DNA of 64,000 bases, taken from positions 199,539 to 263,538 of the forward strand of contig KN834817.1 in assembly GCA_000827265.1 (NCBI GenBank). Reading direction: 5' to 3'. The stretch is from Collybiopsis luxurians FD-317 M1 (taxonomy: Eukaryota; Basidiomycota; Agaricomycetes; Agaricales; Omphalotaceae). Positions 11,249 to 23,388 of the stretch are shown here, piece after piece (the first letter of the stretch is position 1; the number at the start of each line of letters is the position of its first letter). The notes beneath the pieces are model-generated. The model did no database searches. It was not told the origin of the DNA and worked only from the letters and a program-made list of their open reading frames with translations. A program made the position numbers and the translations under genes.

Positions 11249-11860
11249 TCATAGATTTTTATGTGTTGTTTCTATGGATGGATTAGAGTGAGGATCATCT
11301 TGAGAAAAGTTTGGCCAACCGCTTTCCATTCTAAGTATCTGCCGCAGTAGTTTTCCACTAATTCTGGAGTTTGGGTCGAGATAAGTTGCCAATGAGAGGA
11401 TAATCCGAATTGATACCACCTCTGTGAGTAATTCTTGGGAGAGATTATTATTAGAAGAACCATTATGAGAAGGAGCCAAGTATGGCAAGATTCTTTTTTC
11501 TTTATACAAAATTCCCGGTCCATGACGAACCTTTGCCAGATCATTCTCAGAAGCATTTTTAAAAACATCTTCTATACGAGATATAAATGAGTGGGCATTG
11601 AAAATATGAGATGTATGTTGCATTGGATCTGCATACTGATATGATGATACTACCAATGTTGTAACTGCTGAACCAAATTCATTTCCAAACTCCAAAGATG
11701 CAGATCGATAATCACTAGGTACTGTACATTCCACAGGAACAGATTTAGCAAACAAACGTTCACTAAATTCAACCACACGATGATGCAGAGCTTTAACAGC
11801 TTCTGATTTATTCATCCGACTATATTGTCTTTGAAGACTTGATATTGGAAGCTCAAACAA
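11249..11860 (-). CDS. Hypothetical protein, 203 aa
   Basis: A single uninterrupted frame from ATG at 11860. It reads like real protein (for example ALHHRVVEFSERLFAK, FISRIEDVFKNASENDLAKV, LLTEVVSIRIILSLATYLD), helical and fairly acidic-basic balanced. No signal peptide or membrane segment. Family not recognised. Imperfect inverted similarity at about 10812-10848 and 12227-12278 (shared atccccgactctcg) flanks it, so it may lie on a small mobile segment. Confidence is moderate that it is coding and nil as to function. Confidence 0.4.
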   Translation of the reverse strand: MFELPISSLQRQYSRMNKSEAVKALHHRVVEFSERLFAKSVPVECTVPSDYRSASLEFGNEFGSAVTTLVVSSYQYADPMQHTSHIFNAHSFISRIEDVFKNASENDLAKVRHGPGILYKEKRILPYLAPSHNGSSNNNLSQELLTEVVSIRIILSLATYLDPNSRISGKLLRQILRMESGWPNFSQDDPHSNPSIETTHKNL

Positions 11861-12544
11861 TTTCTGTTCAAGAGAACCTACGAAATGCAGTGAAAGTCAC
11901 GGAGGAGGAGATCCACACAAAGTATCGAAAATTTCACCAAGCGAATCCATTTTATTTGATCAAAATATTTTGTTTGTTTGATATAATATCACGTATACGT
12001 ATAAAGTTACACCTTCGGATATGAACCGTTGGTAAAGGTCTAACGCTGCTCGCTGCTCGACGTGGAAGCAAAAGACAAGAAACAAACTAAGATCCGAATG
12101 AATGATATAAAGTACCTGAATCACGAGCATGTACTAAACACGAGAATGTGGAGTGGGAATGAAACTTCCTTTAAGCGTAATTTTTTGAATTTTCAGTCCG
12201 ATCGCAGCTTACAAGACCCTCCTCTCTTCGAGAGTCGGGGATGCGGACCTCCGGCCACCGACGGAAGGACGTCCTCAGAAGCTTGAAACATAAGTTATAG
12301 GATCATCAATTGAGTCATTTTCTAAAACCCATCTCGGATGGAGACCATCCTGTATCTATTTTGCTTGCGATGTCCAAACAATGTTCATACAAGATACCCT
12401 GGATTGTCCATGGATGTAGTAATATTCATCATTGCTCTGCTCCTCAGCTTATTGTATATGAATTTAATTCCAATATTCCTCATATTGGTAGTAAAGCAGC
12501 GATATTATTACTCGGAAAACTACAAATATTTTAACTGCGTGTAT

Positions 12545-13860
12545 CTATTCACTGTCGTCCAATGTGATACCACTTTCCGTAGCAATCCCTTCCAGATTTT
12601 TGGCCTTATCGGTATCGTAATTCTCCTGATCTTTGTCCAGAATGCGAGCAAAAACTCTGATTGAAGATCATAAGAGCCAAGTAACAGAAAATGATAGTAA
12701 CGATTACTAACCTTGAAATCTTCCGAATGTCATTCTTCTTTTCACTTCGTATTCTTTCCAACTGAGTATCAACGGCGTTCCAAAAGTTGGCACCTGGCTT
12801 TCCAGTTGCAGTTGCTTGCGCCTCTTTGACGTAGACACTCCACTGAGAAAATATGAGCATCTCTGTCCTGCTCAAGATATATCTGAACATACCAAAAAGG
12901 CAATGCTGGCCACAATGGGAATAGAGACATCAACACTACAGCTTTTCCCGCCAGCCTCTGCAATGACATTACGAGAAAGCTCTACTACTCCAGTGAAGGG
13001 CCCAGTGAAGCAGTTGGTCAGAATGTCAAATGTTCCAAGAGACTCCCCGATCTGGGTAGTGACAGTGAGAAAAGATCAAATGTTCGGAGCGAGGACTCAC
13101 CGCATCTTTGGTTCCATTTCAGAAATGTGTAAACCTGGAGCCCGCCTTGCCTTTCAGCTGCTGCATGGTAGTTTTACTCTCGGCCATTGCTGGAGTCAAC
13201 CATCGTTGATGGTCCTTCAGCCAATTCTAAACAGAGGATATTGTACCCATTCTATACCAAAGGATGCATGTTACGTACCATTAATGTGTCCTTGGGACCA
13301 CACTTCGCAGCGTCCTGAACGTATGCGGGAATTGCTGGGTCAAGAAAAATTTTAACAGCCAGGTCATCAATTTTAGCCTGTACAAAGAGTTTCAGAGTCT
13401 GTGACGAGTTTGACCAATTCCGTAAAACATACATTCAAATCTAAAGAGATAGTTGCAGGAGTATTAGGTGGATGGACAGAATCCAGTTTTTGCTCGATAT
13501 TCAGGGTGCGGGCAGCAAGCCAGACTTGATATTGACCAACGCCAGCGAACTGCAGTCTCTGAGCCACATTTACGATAAGAGAACATTTTGAACACTTGCC
13601 TTTGCCACCTGGTGTAACTCTGCTTGATTTTCCGTTTTTAAATGGAGATTGCGAGATAGATTTTGGGCATACTGGGTCAAGTCAGCAGGATGTTTGTGGT
13701 TGCAATTCAGGCCAGGAAACAAGGAAGTGAAATGAGAGTTTGGAGTGGGTGTCTCTGGAGCTTGATCTGAATTCACTGATGCAAGAGCTAAAGCGGTCTC
13801 TATCCCTGGAGTGCTGAATGGCGTCGCCATTGATGATCTGGCATTTTCACTCAGTGGCAA
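12545..13860 (-). CDS. Unknown multi-exon gene, conserved-looking, with FW-AVD and ILDKD motifs
   Basis: Exon 1 starts at ATG 13860 (alternative Met at 13830, MATPFSTPG) and reads LTQYAQNLSRNLHLKTENQA. It ends at a GC-AG intron (gcaagt). Next come RLQFAGVGQYQVWLAARTLN, LFVQAKIDDLAVKIFLDPAI, NWLKDHQRWLTPAMAESKTT, IGESLGTFDILTNCFTGPF, WSVYVKEAQATATGKPGANF, NAVDTQLERIRSEKKNDIRK and VFARILDKDQENYDTDKAKN, ending at TAG 12545-12547. Most junctions are in phase with short introns of 34-55 nt. The junction near 13105-13150 (after QLKGKAGSR) does not resolve in phase, so one exon there is uncertain or the gene is damaged. It has one hydrophobic stretch (VSIPIVASIAFL). I recall similar uncharacterised agaricomycete proteins with an 'FWxxVDxxL' C-terminus but cannot name a domain. 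Confidence 0.6.
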
Positions 13861-13869
13861 AGATGTGTC

Positions 13870-16190
13870 AGGCAGAATAGTTTCTGCAGATAGAGGGGTA
13901 GGACCTGATTTAGATGAGCTGGGCGGTGAGCTGTGGAGGCACTCATCAAGAGATGCGATCCTGTGCGGAAGAGAGCAATGTTCAAAGGAAAAAAAAAAAG
14001 GAGGCGGTGAAGTTTGTGACTAAGTTCTGCCTTCCCACGCAGCATCCTCCTCCATGCTCGGGTGCTTTCTTTGAGCTCAGTTTAAGCTGACTGACCACGC
14101 TGTTCTCCCGTTCTGCCAGGGGATATCCTTGAACAATTTCGAGCTCAAAACACTCCTTAGATGCACTGCTTCACAACCCACTATCATCCTACCTTTTCAT
14201 CTGTTACTCTAAATTATCAGGTGGGCTCCATTTTTTTTACCGCCAAAAACCAACACTTCGGAAGTCTCCTAAATAAGTGCATCACAGAGGTAAAACACCT
14301 TAGAGTCAAAATGTCTTCGAAGGTAAGTATATGGCAACAATGGAACCAGTCACGACGTCGCGTATTCCTGCCGGTCATAATCAGTCTGAGCAGCACACTG
14401 TAGGCAAGCAATCTGCCTCTCTACACTTAGCTTGATTATCTTTACACCCCAATCGCTTTTGACTCTGTGGCCTGCTCACCATCAGCTCCCTCTACATTAC
14501 CAATTCGTGGCTTATGGTGAAGAGGATGTACCCTGCTCTTTCACCTACTGTATCCTACCCAGAAGTGGGCCACCTTAGCGTTTTCGTCTGTATTGTAGGA
14601 TATTGTTTGAGTGGGGGAAGTTTGGATAGGTCAGGCATTGTGTGCAGGCTTTCTACGAGTAAATTGAGTCTAATCTGATCAGGTTACAGGTAGAGATAGC
14701 GGTGCCAGAATCATTGAGTTACGGAAGTGAGGTCCAAACTTAGCAATTCTCGGGAAGCGGGCCACCTGCATGAAAAGGCACTTGAATGGCAGCTCAGCGC
14801 TTAATGACACTCTAAGTGTATATTATGTCCATATAATACACAATATTAAGCACAAAAGTTGAAGGAATGAGTGTATAAAATATCATGTATCGGAGCAAAG
14901 GAGGAAATTTGGGGTGTAACAATGGAATCATTCGTTGATTCAAGGCCTAATATGCTATAAGACCTTACAGTCAGTGCTAATAATGAGCCGCAGGAACTAC
15001 TCGACCCACCAGTAGCCTGATTTCCACAGCTTGCCCCCAAAGCCATACAGGGCAGCTGATTTCCACCAACCACTGATCCTGATCCTTTTGGCGGAATAAT
15101 CACGACGCCGAGCAATGAACAGAGCACGAAGGCTCGAGTAAAGTTCCGAGGTTGCTTTATATATTGAAGACATTGTACTATTCAAATCTTGGAAGATTTT
15201 AACAATCCGGTCGAAAGCTGTGGGCACTGAAATTTCGGGGCCCTCGAACCATAGTACTGAATTATTCACAGCCCAATTTGGATGAAAATCAATATTCTAA
15301 ATTAATGCATTACATTTGTTGCCAAGGGTATTTTGAGCCACGATATGGGTTGTTGAGGTGAGAGAAAGAGTATTCGAGAAAAAAAAGAAGGATAATGGAT
15401 TTACAGCAATTTGTCGACCGGCCCGAAAATTTCATTCCCCCATCTCTGCTTCTAAGTATGCCTCGTTGCCTTCCTACTTGCTTTCATAGCATTATCAGAG
15501 CATGAGTGGCCGCTTTTACCATAAGAATTTTTTTACGATGTGTAGCCATCGAAAACTCACTCCTCAGTCTTGCCCGTCAACAGCAATAGTACTTCCCACA
15601 TCTTCGTGATACTCATTACGTTCAAGATGAAATTTTGCGACAAGGAAAGCCATCAAACACAATGCTGGAGTCTTGCTAGTGCAGCATTCCTTGGTTCACT
15701 CAGAACGGTGTTTTCCGCTTCTCCCGCTTCTGAGATTAGCACCTGCGTCGAGTTGGCACCCGAAACTGCGTCCCCCTCCTGCCCCTCCACGCACAAGATG
15801 CATAAAAAATTACATGCTTACACACATAAGTACATACATACATCCCTACTACGATCCTATATCGTCGCAAATCGAAAGCGTACTCAAAGTTACGTACACG
15901 GAAACAGCACGGCCAATATCTTGACACTGTTCTGTCGTCATCCCGCTGAAATACGTAAATTACGTATACAAAAGTTGAACCAGTAACCGAGTGCGCTCGT
16001 AAAGAACTTTCGGTTACCAGTGTACTATGCCGGACTGGCTCGTGAACGAAGTAAAATAAGATACTTATAGCCATCCGGGGAACCGGCACCCCTTCAGGCT
16101 TAAACGAATGCATCATCCATAAGATAGACGCGATCCCTATTTTTCGAGCGAAAAGGAAAAAAACAAAACCGTCAGTCATCCATTTCTCCT
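13870..16190. other. Intergenic stretch, no convincing gene
   Basis: Short frames occur on both strands. The best is 14846-15127 (minus), with a Cys/Gly/Ser-rich stretch (LPCMALGASCGNQATGG). It lacks a signal peptide, and a neighbouring frame competes with it, so I do not call it. The rest shows no motifs. The upstream regions of the genes at 12545-13860 and 16194-18272 do not both fall here, since both run leftward; this stretch is mainly the 3' side of the F-box gene and the 5' side of the unknown gene. Confidence 0.35.
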
Positions 16191-16193
16191 GAA

Positions 16194-18272
16194 TCACACA
16201 GCGAAATCGAAGAAAAAGAAGAAAAAGGCAACCCACCTAACCCTCGGCTTCCGAACCTCATAGCTCACATGCATCCCTCCATCCTCCTTCATCTCCTTAA
16301 AAATCACGATGTTCCTATTCCTCCCCCGTTTCCCATGGACACTCTTATGATCTAGCTCGCGGAGGTTCGGACACCGCCGAACGAGCTGCATAATGGCGCT
16401 GTGCATTCGGTCGTAAGAGTTACCCCCAGCGTTATCATCATCATTGACAATGTTGTTGTTGTTGATGTTGTCGCCATTTCCGTCGTCATCTTCTATAGAC
16501 GTCCAGATCCCTGGTCCTCGGAAGGTGTGCAGCGCGGAGAAGGAAGAGAGGAAGTTGAGCCATGTTTCCTGTAGAATCCCATATCCAGATCAGTCGTTTT
16601 GTTTCGGTGGAAATTAAACTATCCCCACCAAATCAAATTTTCCACACGCATGTATACTCAACCACTCCAACCTCGGACAACATCTCGCGATATCATTCAA
16701 CTCATCCACCCCATCGACACTCAACAAATACAACTTCTTGAGATTGCTGAAGAACGTTGTGTGCAGCGATAAGGTTTCCAAAACCCCAGAACCGAATTTG
16801 AACGAAGTGTATTGGAGACATTCGAGGTTTTGGGGGATAGGCCTGGTGAGGGTGAAGGCTCCGTTTTCGTTACCCTCAGAGCCTGAGTCTCCGGCGGTGT
16901 CATCCCCCGCGTCACTACCCTCGCCTCTGCGACCATCCCTATACGCCCTTAACCCATAAGCATCCCCGCCCTCTAAATCCCTCCTCCTTACAAACGAATC
17001 AATGAAATTCCTCTCTACCGATAACCTCTTCAGTTTGATTAACCCATTCGCAGGGAGTATGATCGTCGAGGACGGATTACACCATAGGTCCTCCAAATCT
17101 GGATGGTTCTCGAGGAAGCCGTTCCACTGCTTGATCACATTGAAGGTGGTGCCGGATTGGAGGAAGAGAGAGAGGCAGCGGAGGCGGGGGAGAACCAGGT
17201 CAGTGATGCTGATGGCTTCGATCGGGAGCTGGAGACTCTATAAGGGAGTCAAGGGGAGGAAGAGAGGGGGCGTTAGTTAATCTGTACAGGATGCCTGTAC
17301 TAGATAGATAAGCAACTAACCTCCAACTGCGCACACTGCTTCAACACGTGTTTCAACGCCGGCGCCGTCATCGAGTGGCTCCAGACCTCTCCCATGAGCG
17401 TTAAATCCTTTAAATTAGGCATATTCCAAACCTTTAATCGAAACGAGAATGTCAGCCCAGTCAGTCGGTCATCAAATCGCAGGAGAAGCAGTCGACCTCG
17501 CAAAAGACAAACTCACCATCTGAAACCACTGTAACCCATTGACCACCCCCGGTTTCAAACACTTTAAATTCCCCGCCAGTACCAACCTCGAAATTGACGG
17601 CAAGCCGCTCAAAGTTTGCAGGAGAATTAACTCCTGCTGCGGACTCATGTACAAGCTCCCGGAGTTGGATCGGAAGTCCCAATGGAAAACTCGCAGCCTG
17701 TCCATGTACGACATGACGGTGAGGACATTCCGTACCCTCTCTTCTTCTTCTTTCAATGGATCTTGGGCTGGCCAAGGTTGGACCTGGCCCGAGCCAGGGT
17801 TAATCGCCTGACCGGGACCGTTGGTGACGTTTTGGAGCACCACTTGGGCTGCACCATGAAGCAGACCATATACACTCGATACATGCCCACTCAAACCTCC
17901 TTGGGCTTTTACCTTGACCTCCTTCTCCTTATCTAGATCGAAAGGATTGGTAGTCGTAGCACCCGCACCGACGGTCAACATCGGGACCACAGGATACCTC
18001 TCCACCATCGCCTGTTCCGTCTTCTGGCAGATATACACCTCCCTCAAATTCCGCGCCAGATCCGCACGTTTAGCCAAATGCGCCCATAAACCGGGCAACC
18101 GATGTCGGATCCGCAATACCCGATAATCGCTGTGCCTCGGAACAACGAGGTGGTACAGGTCCTTGGAAGAAAGGGCAAGGGATATGAGATCAGAGTGGCT
18201 ATCGAGGTCGGAGAAGATGGAATCTAGAATTTCGAGCGGGAGCTGGGTGAGGTTGGCGGGAGTACTAGGCAT
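16194..18272 (-). CDS. F-box protein with leucine-rich region
   Basis: Starts at ATG 18272 with MPSTPANLTQLPLEILDSIF, a clear F-box (LPLEIL-xxIFSxLDSxSDLISLALSSKDLY). F-box proteins link substrates to SCF ubiquitin ligases. The middle has Leu-rich stretches (LLQTLSGLPSISRLVLAGNL, NLKKLYLLSVDGVDELNDIA, RCCPRLEWLSIHACGKFDL) typical of degenerate LRRs. An acidic insert (GGDAYGL ... EGSDAGDDTAGDSGSEG) and an Asn-run (NINNNNIVN) lie in exons 3 and 4. Three introns: after QWFQM (about 17420-17517), after AQLE (about 17237-17319) and after GKFDL (about 16566-16625). The last exon ends in VRWVAFFFFFFDFAV and a TGA at 16194. That tail is pyrimidine-rich and may be an unspliced intron (gtgggttgcc at about 16238), so the true end is uncertain. 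Confidence 0.8.
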
Positions 18273-18831
18273 TATGACAGCTGTAAGGTGATTGTTCGGG
18301 TGAGGGGAATAAAGAAACCTGTGAAAGAAGAAAGGCGGCTTTATAATGAGAATACATATTGAATAAAGTACAAAGAGCTTTTTCACCGTTTCAATGTACA
18401 ATGTACAAGGTTGACTCGAGGGTGTCAACAAAGTATCAAGTACAAGGACAGAAGCTTCCGCGCATGGAAATCCAACCCAATTCATTTGGCGCCCCTCGTA
18501 GCACGTGTAACGTAAGCGCTCAAGGCCCCTATCAACGCGTCACACGTGTAAGCGCTCACTCGACGCGTGAGGACTGAGGACGAGTCAGTGTGAGCATTGC
18601 AGTGGGTCCAAAGGAGTGGGTCAAAGGAGCGGATCGAACAATTGCATCAATAGATTTGCTTAGACTACTGACAGAAGTCGACCAAAGAACGACCTTGAAA
18701 TACTTTTTCAGTAGGAAAAACCTGCTTGGAATTGTGTTGATCGCGTATATAGAGAATCGTTTCCATTCAGGTTCGACGCATTGCGAGTTCAAGGAACGGA
18801 AGCAAAAAGACAATGTGGTTTTTACCCGAAC

Positions 18832-18916
18832 GGGCCTGACCGGGAATTGAACCCGGGACCTCGTCGAAAAGCTTGAATAGCCCTAACAACGAATCATACT
18901 CCTAGACCATCAGGCC
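18832..18916 (-). tRNA. tRNA-Pro (AGG) with a 13-nt intron
   Basis: Minus strand: acceptor GGCCTGA pairs with TCAGGCC, discriminator C. The T-arm is a standard CCGGGTTCAATTCCCGG. The anticodon stem is CGTTG/CGACG with one G-U pair, and the anticodon AGG is at 18884-18882. A 13-nt intron (18880-18868) sits one base 3' of the anticodon, the canonical position for tRNA splicing endonuclease. Total 85 nt, 72 without the intron. Confidence 0.95.
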
Positions 18917-19073
18917 TTACTTTCGAACAATTCCATCAACACCATGTATCATCAATCATGAAAATCCAAACAAGCATATATATCCAAAAAAGTCATTCCA
19001 AAATCCCATCCCAATCCGTACAATCTCACACGCTCTTCCACGCTGTTCAACAGAACGCCCAGCTGACTCTGAC

Positions 19074-20026
19074 TTACGGGCCAGTCCTATCGTACCCAGC
19101 GCTATCAGTAATAAAGTCGATCGAGCCGTCACTCTGAGTTTGTCCTCCAAAGTTATCAGCATCGGCGGCGGTGTGGAATTGCGAATACAAGGAACAGGTG
19201 AGCAGGGGGCTTCCGTCCTAGAAACAAACAGTTCATTTTCCATATCTAAACTTGCCAGTTCCGGCAGAGGAACCACGTACCTTTCCGTTAACATCGTGAT
19301 AAGCTATGTAGAGTAGATAAAGCGGTTAATGACAATGTTCTAGTCCCAAAGCCCAGAAGAGAGTTCGAGATGACGTACGGTTAATAAAGTTACATCCAGT
19401 GACACTGTCACACATCGTCTCACAATCTACAAACACATCAGTCGCATTACCAGCACAGAGTCAAGGGCAAGAGTAGATTAGAGCGAGGAGTAGGAGAGTT
19501 CGGAATCATTACGTACCGGAGACAGTATCGACAAGTCCAAAGGTCATGTAGTCTGGAGCCTGAATGGACGCGTTCAGCCCGTAGAAAACTTCGTAGTACG
19601 TCCCCTGGGGAGGCGGTGGAGGCGGAGTTGATGTCCCAGATGGTTGGGGAGCAGTAGTAGTGGTCGCCGTTAGAACACGGAAGGCCGTTCCTGCTGGACA
19701 GTGGAGGGCTGTGGGGTCGGCCGCAAGGGATGCACAAAGGTCCTAAAAGAAACGAAAGATTACTCTCAGCCCCGCGCGGGGAATAATAAACCTACGGGGT
19801 CCTTCAACCACGGAAGTCCATCTGCAGAAGCGGGGTCGTCACCAAAGTACCACCCAGGGGTAGCACCAGCGACCTGGGGCGCATTGGGGGCGCCGAAATG
19901 GTTCGACGCAGTAAGCGACGCGACGATGGACTCGGTAGATTCATTATCGTCACGTATGTCATGAGGAGGGATGAACACGGCTGCAGCAGCCGAGACTAGA
20001 GCGACGAGCGCAAAAAATGACCGCAT
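19074..20026 (-). CDS. Secreted protein similar to fruit-body-specific protein A
   Basis: ATG at 20026 opens a signal peptide (MRSFFALVALVSAAAAVF). Exon 2 starts DLCASLAADPTALHCPAGTA and contains a Thr/Pro linker (TATTTTAPQPSGTSTPPPPP), then GTYYEVFYGLNASIQAPDYM. Short exons follow: DCETMCDSVTGCNFIN, YHDVNGK and DGSPLLTCSLYSQF, ending DSAGYDRTGP at TAA 19074-19076. The CxxxCDSVxGCxxxN cysteine pattern and the GTYYxxFYGLNASxxAPDYM block match what I remember of agaricomycete 'fruit-body specific protein A'-like secreted proteins. All four introns fit the gtxxgt-ag rule in phase. Role unknown; extracellular or wall-associated is likely. Confidence 0.75.
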
Positions 20027-20395
20027 AATAAACAAGCTAACTGGGCTCTTTTTGGGGTCGTTGCTTCTTGCTGGGAGAAACGAACACGAAAGAGTCTCGG
20101 CCAGCTCGGATCTTTTTATACTTTTTTTCTCTTCGTTACTTGGCCCAGGGGTATCAAGGTACATTTGCCCATTCTGCACCCTTTGAACCTAGATTCCAGT
20201 TGACGGTTCATCGAAAGAACGAAATTGAGCTGTACAGTCCATTACATACACATAGCACATACCAATATAAACGTAGCTTCTACGTTGATCGCTCCGCACT
20301 GAATGCCTATTTCAAGAACGAATGAGGATTGGACAGTAGTAGACAGCGAACAGATACACGTTCTGAACGTTCGAACGTTGAACTATTTTCAAAGT

Positions 20396-21842
20396 TCATT
20401 CATCCTGCAGTCTGTCATAAATGAATGACAGCATCCCGGCCCCTCGATATAGTGATTCCGCTTGATTCAGGTCAGAAAGCAATGTATCAATTGAGGTGGA
20501 TTTAGTTTGGAGATGTCGCGGATACAGTTCCTCCAGGGATGCAGTTCGAACCCGAACAAGTCCAGCCGAACAAGGACGACAGAGCGTATGTACCATCATC
20601 CACATCGTGCCCCAACAACGAGGTTTCCTGGCAAACCTTACTCAGTTGCTGTCGCTGGACTAGAATTGGGGGGTGATAGACAGATAGATAGATGATATAA
20701 TCCCACCACAGCTTTTCTCGAAGACGTGACCGAGGTCGATATCAACGGTATCTTGTTAGTATCTTCCGTCGGAAATGAAACTTACAACAGTTCTCGTCAA
20801 AGGTACCACTTCCAACACGGCACGTCTCTCGGCGATATTCTAGATGGCGATATAGGAGAAAGAGAGAGGGATAGGAGGCGGAGAGAGTGAAGATAAGAGA
20901 GAAGATCCCCCCTTGCATGCAAACACTTATTGCAGCCGTCGTTCCTAGCTCGGAGGGCCTCGATAATCGGCATTGCGGATGTTAAGACCTTGATCTCATT
21001 CGGCCGTTCACACCTCGAGAAGCAATTCCACGGAGAAGCCTCATAGAACGAAACTCGGACTCGCTGAATAGAACTTCTGCCAAGTCGATAGTGAATCATG
21101 ATGGTAGAGAGCCAAGTTGCGAGTTTCCCGCGCCTCATTTTCCGGGTCGCTATAAGGCCACTTGACATGCATCCATCCGAAGATCGACCCGCTGTGAAAG
21201 ACATCAAGAATGATTCCCTCGTAGAGGTACGATGGGCATTACATGGTCATAGAGCCAATGAAGATAGGATATTCAGGAAATTCGATGGGAGGCATAAGTG
21301 AATTTCTCGCGCTCCTACGGCGGTAAAATAAAAAAAAAACAAGAAAAAAACGAAACTCCGAATCAGAGCTTCACCTGAACGCGCAGTTCCTTTGCAATGC
21401 TCTTCTTCTTGTAATGTCCAAAGGCCGTTATACGACCGCTGAGACCAGTTTCTAGGCCAGGGGTGTTAAGTTAGGTACTGTAAAATAGGCGCATGCACAC
21501 CACTTACTTGAAATCTAGGTGTACATGAGACTTTCTGATTATCTTGACAGTAAATCCGATGTTCTTGATAGCAGAATCATTGACAGCATTATTAGAGGCG
21601 TGAGTCCTGACGACAATAGTCTCGGCATACTCGTTAATAGAAGGAGCTGGAAACAGATGAAGCCGGAAACGAGATATTATCGACCAACCTTCCGCGCTCT
21701 TTGGGTAGGGCCAGTACATTGAGGTCGTCGATCCAACGTCGGACTGATTATAATAGCATTTTGCCGTGTCAGCCACCCTGAAGCTTTGACAAGTATGTAT
21801 TGGGTGAACTCTAGAGGCCACTCGCTCAGCCGCGCAAGGCAC
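20396..21842 (-). other. Possible unrecognised multi-exon gene or its remains
   Basis: Several consecutive minus-strand pieces look protein-like: EGWSIISRFRLHLFPAPSIN (21504-21842), GRITAFGHYKKKSIAKELRV (about 21385-21450), then HVKWPYSDPENEAR and LALYHHDSLSTWQKFYSASP (about 21060-21200), and IDTLLSDLNQAESLYRGAGM (20396-20605). A plausible intron joins the first two, but the phase does not fit. No family is recognised and the exon chain cannot be closed, so it may be decayed. Confidence 0.25.
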
Positions 21843-22034
21843 TCTTTTTTGATCTTTTTCCAGCCTACGACCGACTATTACAGCCGGGGGAGTTCCTTTG
21901 AGGTGCCCCTGAGGTAAGGTGAGTCTTTAACACCCGCTCATAGCACAATTAAAAGGAAATTTAGTAAATATTCGGTGGTGGGTAAAGTACAAGTATATCA
22001 TGCTGCTACGATAATCCACTCTAAGTTCGTTCAT

Positions 22035-23388
22035 TCACTGATAGACGTGAATGTAGTTGATTTGCCACTGTGCGTCTAAGTACATACAGGAACTTGATCA
22101 GAAATGACAGGATAGTCCGAAGAGATTCAAACTCACCTTTGAAGTTGGAAGGGTCAGCCACAGCAGACGCGCACGAGCCCGGGCATCCAGAGGAGGAATA
22201 GGTATTGCCCGCCCAGTCACCACATAGGGCCGTGTTCTGGAACGATAATGACACGAGTGAGCCAGGGATGCAAGAAGCTCAAAGGCACTTACGATGGTGA
22301 TAACATGGTCCTTGAAGTGGCCGGCAGAGCAAGAGTTTCCAAACTTGAGGTAAGAGATCGGAGTTCCCCAACTGGCAGGAGTCGGTGATCCGCTTTGCAC
22401 GTCGGCTGGTATTTTATTTCTGGGGAAGAACCAAACCCGAATACCATCGCTGGTATCCCATAGTTGGGCTGTAAGCAGCATGCCAATTAGCACTCTACCC
22501 AATCACCTACAAAGACGTGTCTGAGTATACATACCAACAACTCCTCCCCCATTCTCATTGAACCCATTCCCGAAGGTTTGAGGATCACTATCCATCGTCG
22601 CACATCCACTATTGTCGGCACCGCTGCTTTCGCAGGATGGATGATTGCTTAGTTTCCCGGTGATTTGAACGGAAGAGTCAATTGAGCAACCCGCACTGGT
22701 GTGCATAGTGATTTGGTTGCCGCCCTTGGCGTTTGGGCCTTGGTTTACACCTTCAATAAGGTCGATTTCACCTTGATTTGGCCATGAAGGTCCGCCTACA
22801 GTCCATAATGCAGGCCAACTTGGTATTTTTGTCAAATTCGGCTGCGGAAAGACCAGTCAGAGAAAACTTACGTTGAACATCCAACAGGCATTCTCTTGAC
22901 ATCGTACAAAAAGAGGCCACTGTTGTACGTTTTCTTACTGGAAACACGAGTTCTAGGTTTCCAGAAGAATGCTTAGAGATACTCGATGCTTCGTTTGAGG
23001 AGAAAGAGCACTTACGAGTCGCGGTTCTGCCCGGATGTCAATTTTGTCGTCGAATCGACTCCGAGAATGGCAACATTATTGTCGATCTTTGCGAGCCCCT
23101 TCGATTTAGCATCTGCCTCTTTGAGATAGTTCACCATCCCGTGTGTAGGGTCCGCATCAGAGAAAAAGTCGAAAGAACTGGATCATGATACGAAGTTCAA
23201 GCATTGAATATTTAGCTGGATCCAAGCGAACAGGCTTACTCAAAAAAACCAGAACCTTCGTACTTATCGGACACCGTCCATTTCTTAGCGGCTGCTCTGT
23301 CGCTAAGAGTGAAATTCATTGGTAGAGCAAGGGAAAGGAGTGGAAGGGCTGTTAGAAAGAGTGAAGTAGTTTGAGCCTTGGAAAACAT
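22035..23388 (-). CDS. GH16 family endo-beta-1,3(4)-glucanase, copy 1
   Basis: ATG at 23388 opens a signal peptide (MFSKAQTTSLFLTALPLLSL). The catalytic GH16 block reads WPALWTVGGPSWPNQ then GEIDLIEGVN, with the nucleophile Glu, Asp and acid/base Glu of E-x-D-x-x-E. Further family blocks are NQITMHTSAGCS, NGFNENGGGVV, WDTSDGIRVWFFPRNKIPAD, YLKFGNSCSAGHFKDH, CGDWAGNTYSSSGCPG and CASAVADPSNFKG, ending INYIHVYQ at TGA 22035-22037. Length and order fit secreted fungal laminarinase-like enzymes that cut wall beta-glucan. Introns are 45-75 nt. The catalytic region is in one exon, unlike copy 2. Tandem paralogue at 24258-25737. Confidence 0.9.

Noticed and set aside
12338..12664. Small plus-strand membrane protein
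   Set aside because: It overlaps the last exon of the minus-strand gene ending at 12545; its hydrophobicity is that of intergenic AT-rich sequence.
14846..15127. Hydrophobin-like protein
   Set aside because: Only three cysteines in the relevant part, no CC pairs and no signal peptide.
15736..16236. Minus-strand 166-aa ORF
   Set aside because: It continues pyrimidine-rich sequence after the F-box gene and has no motif; composition looks non-coding.
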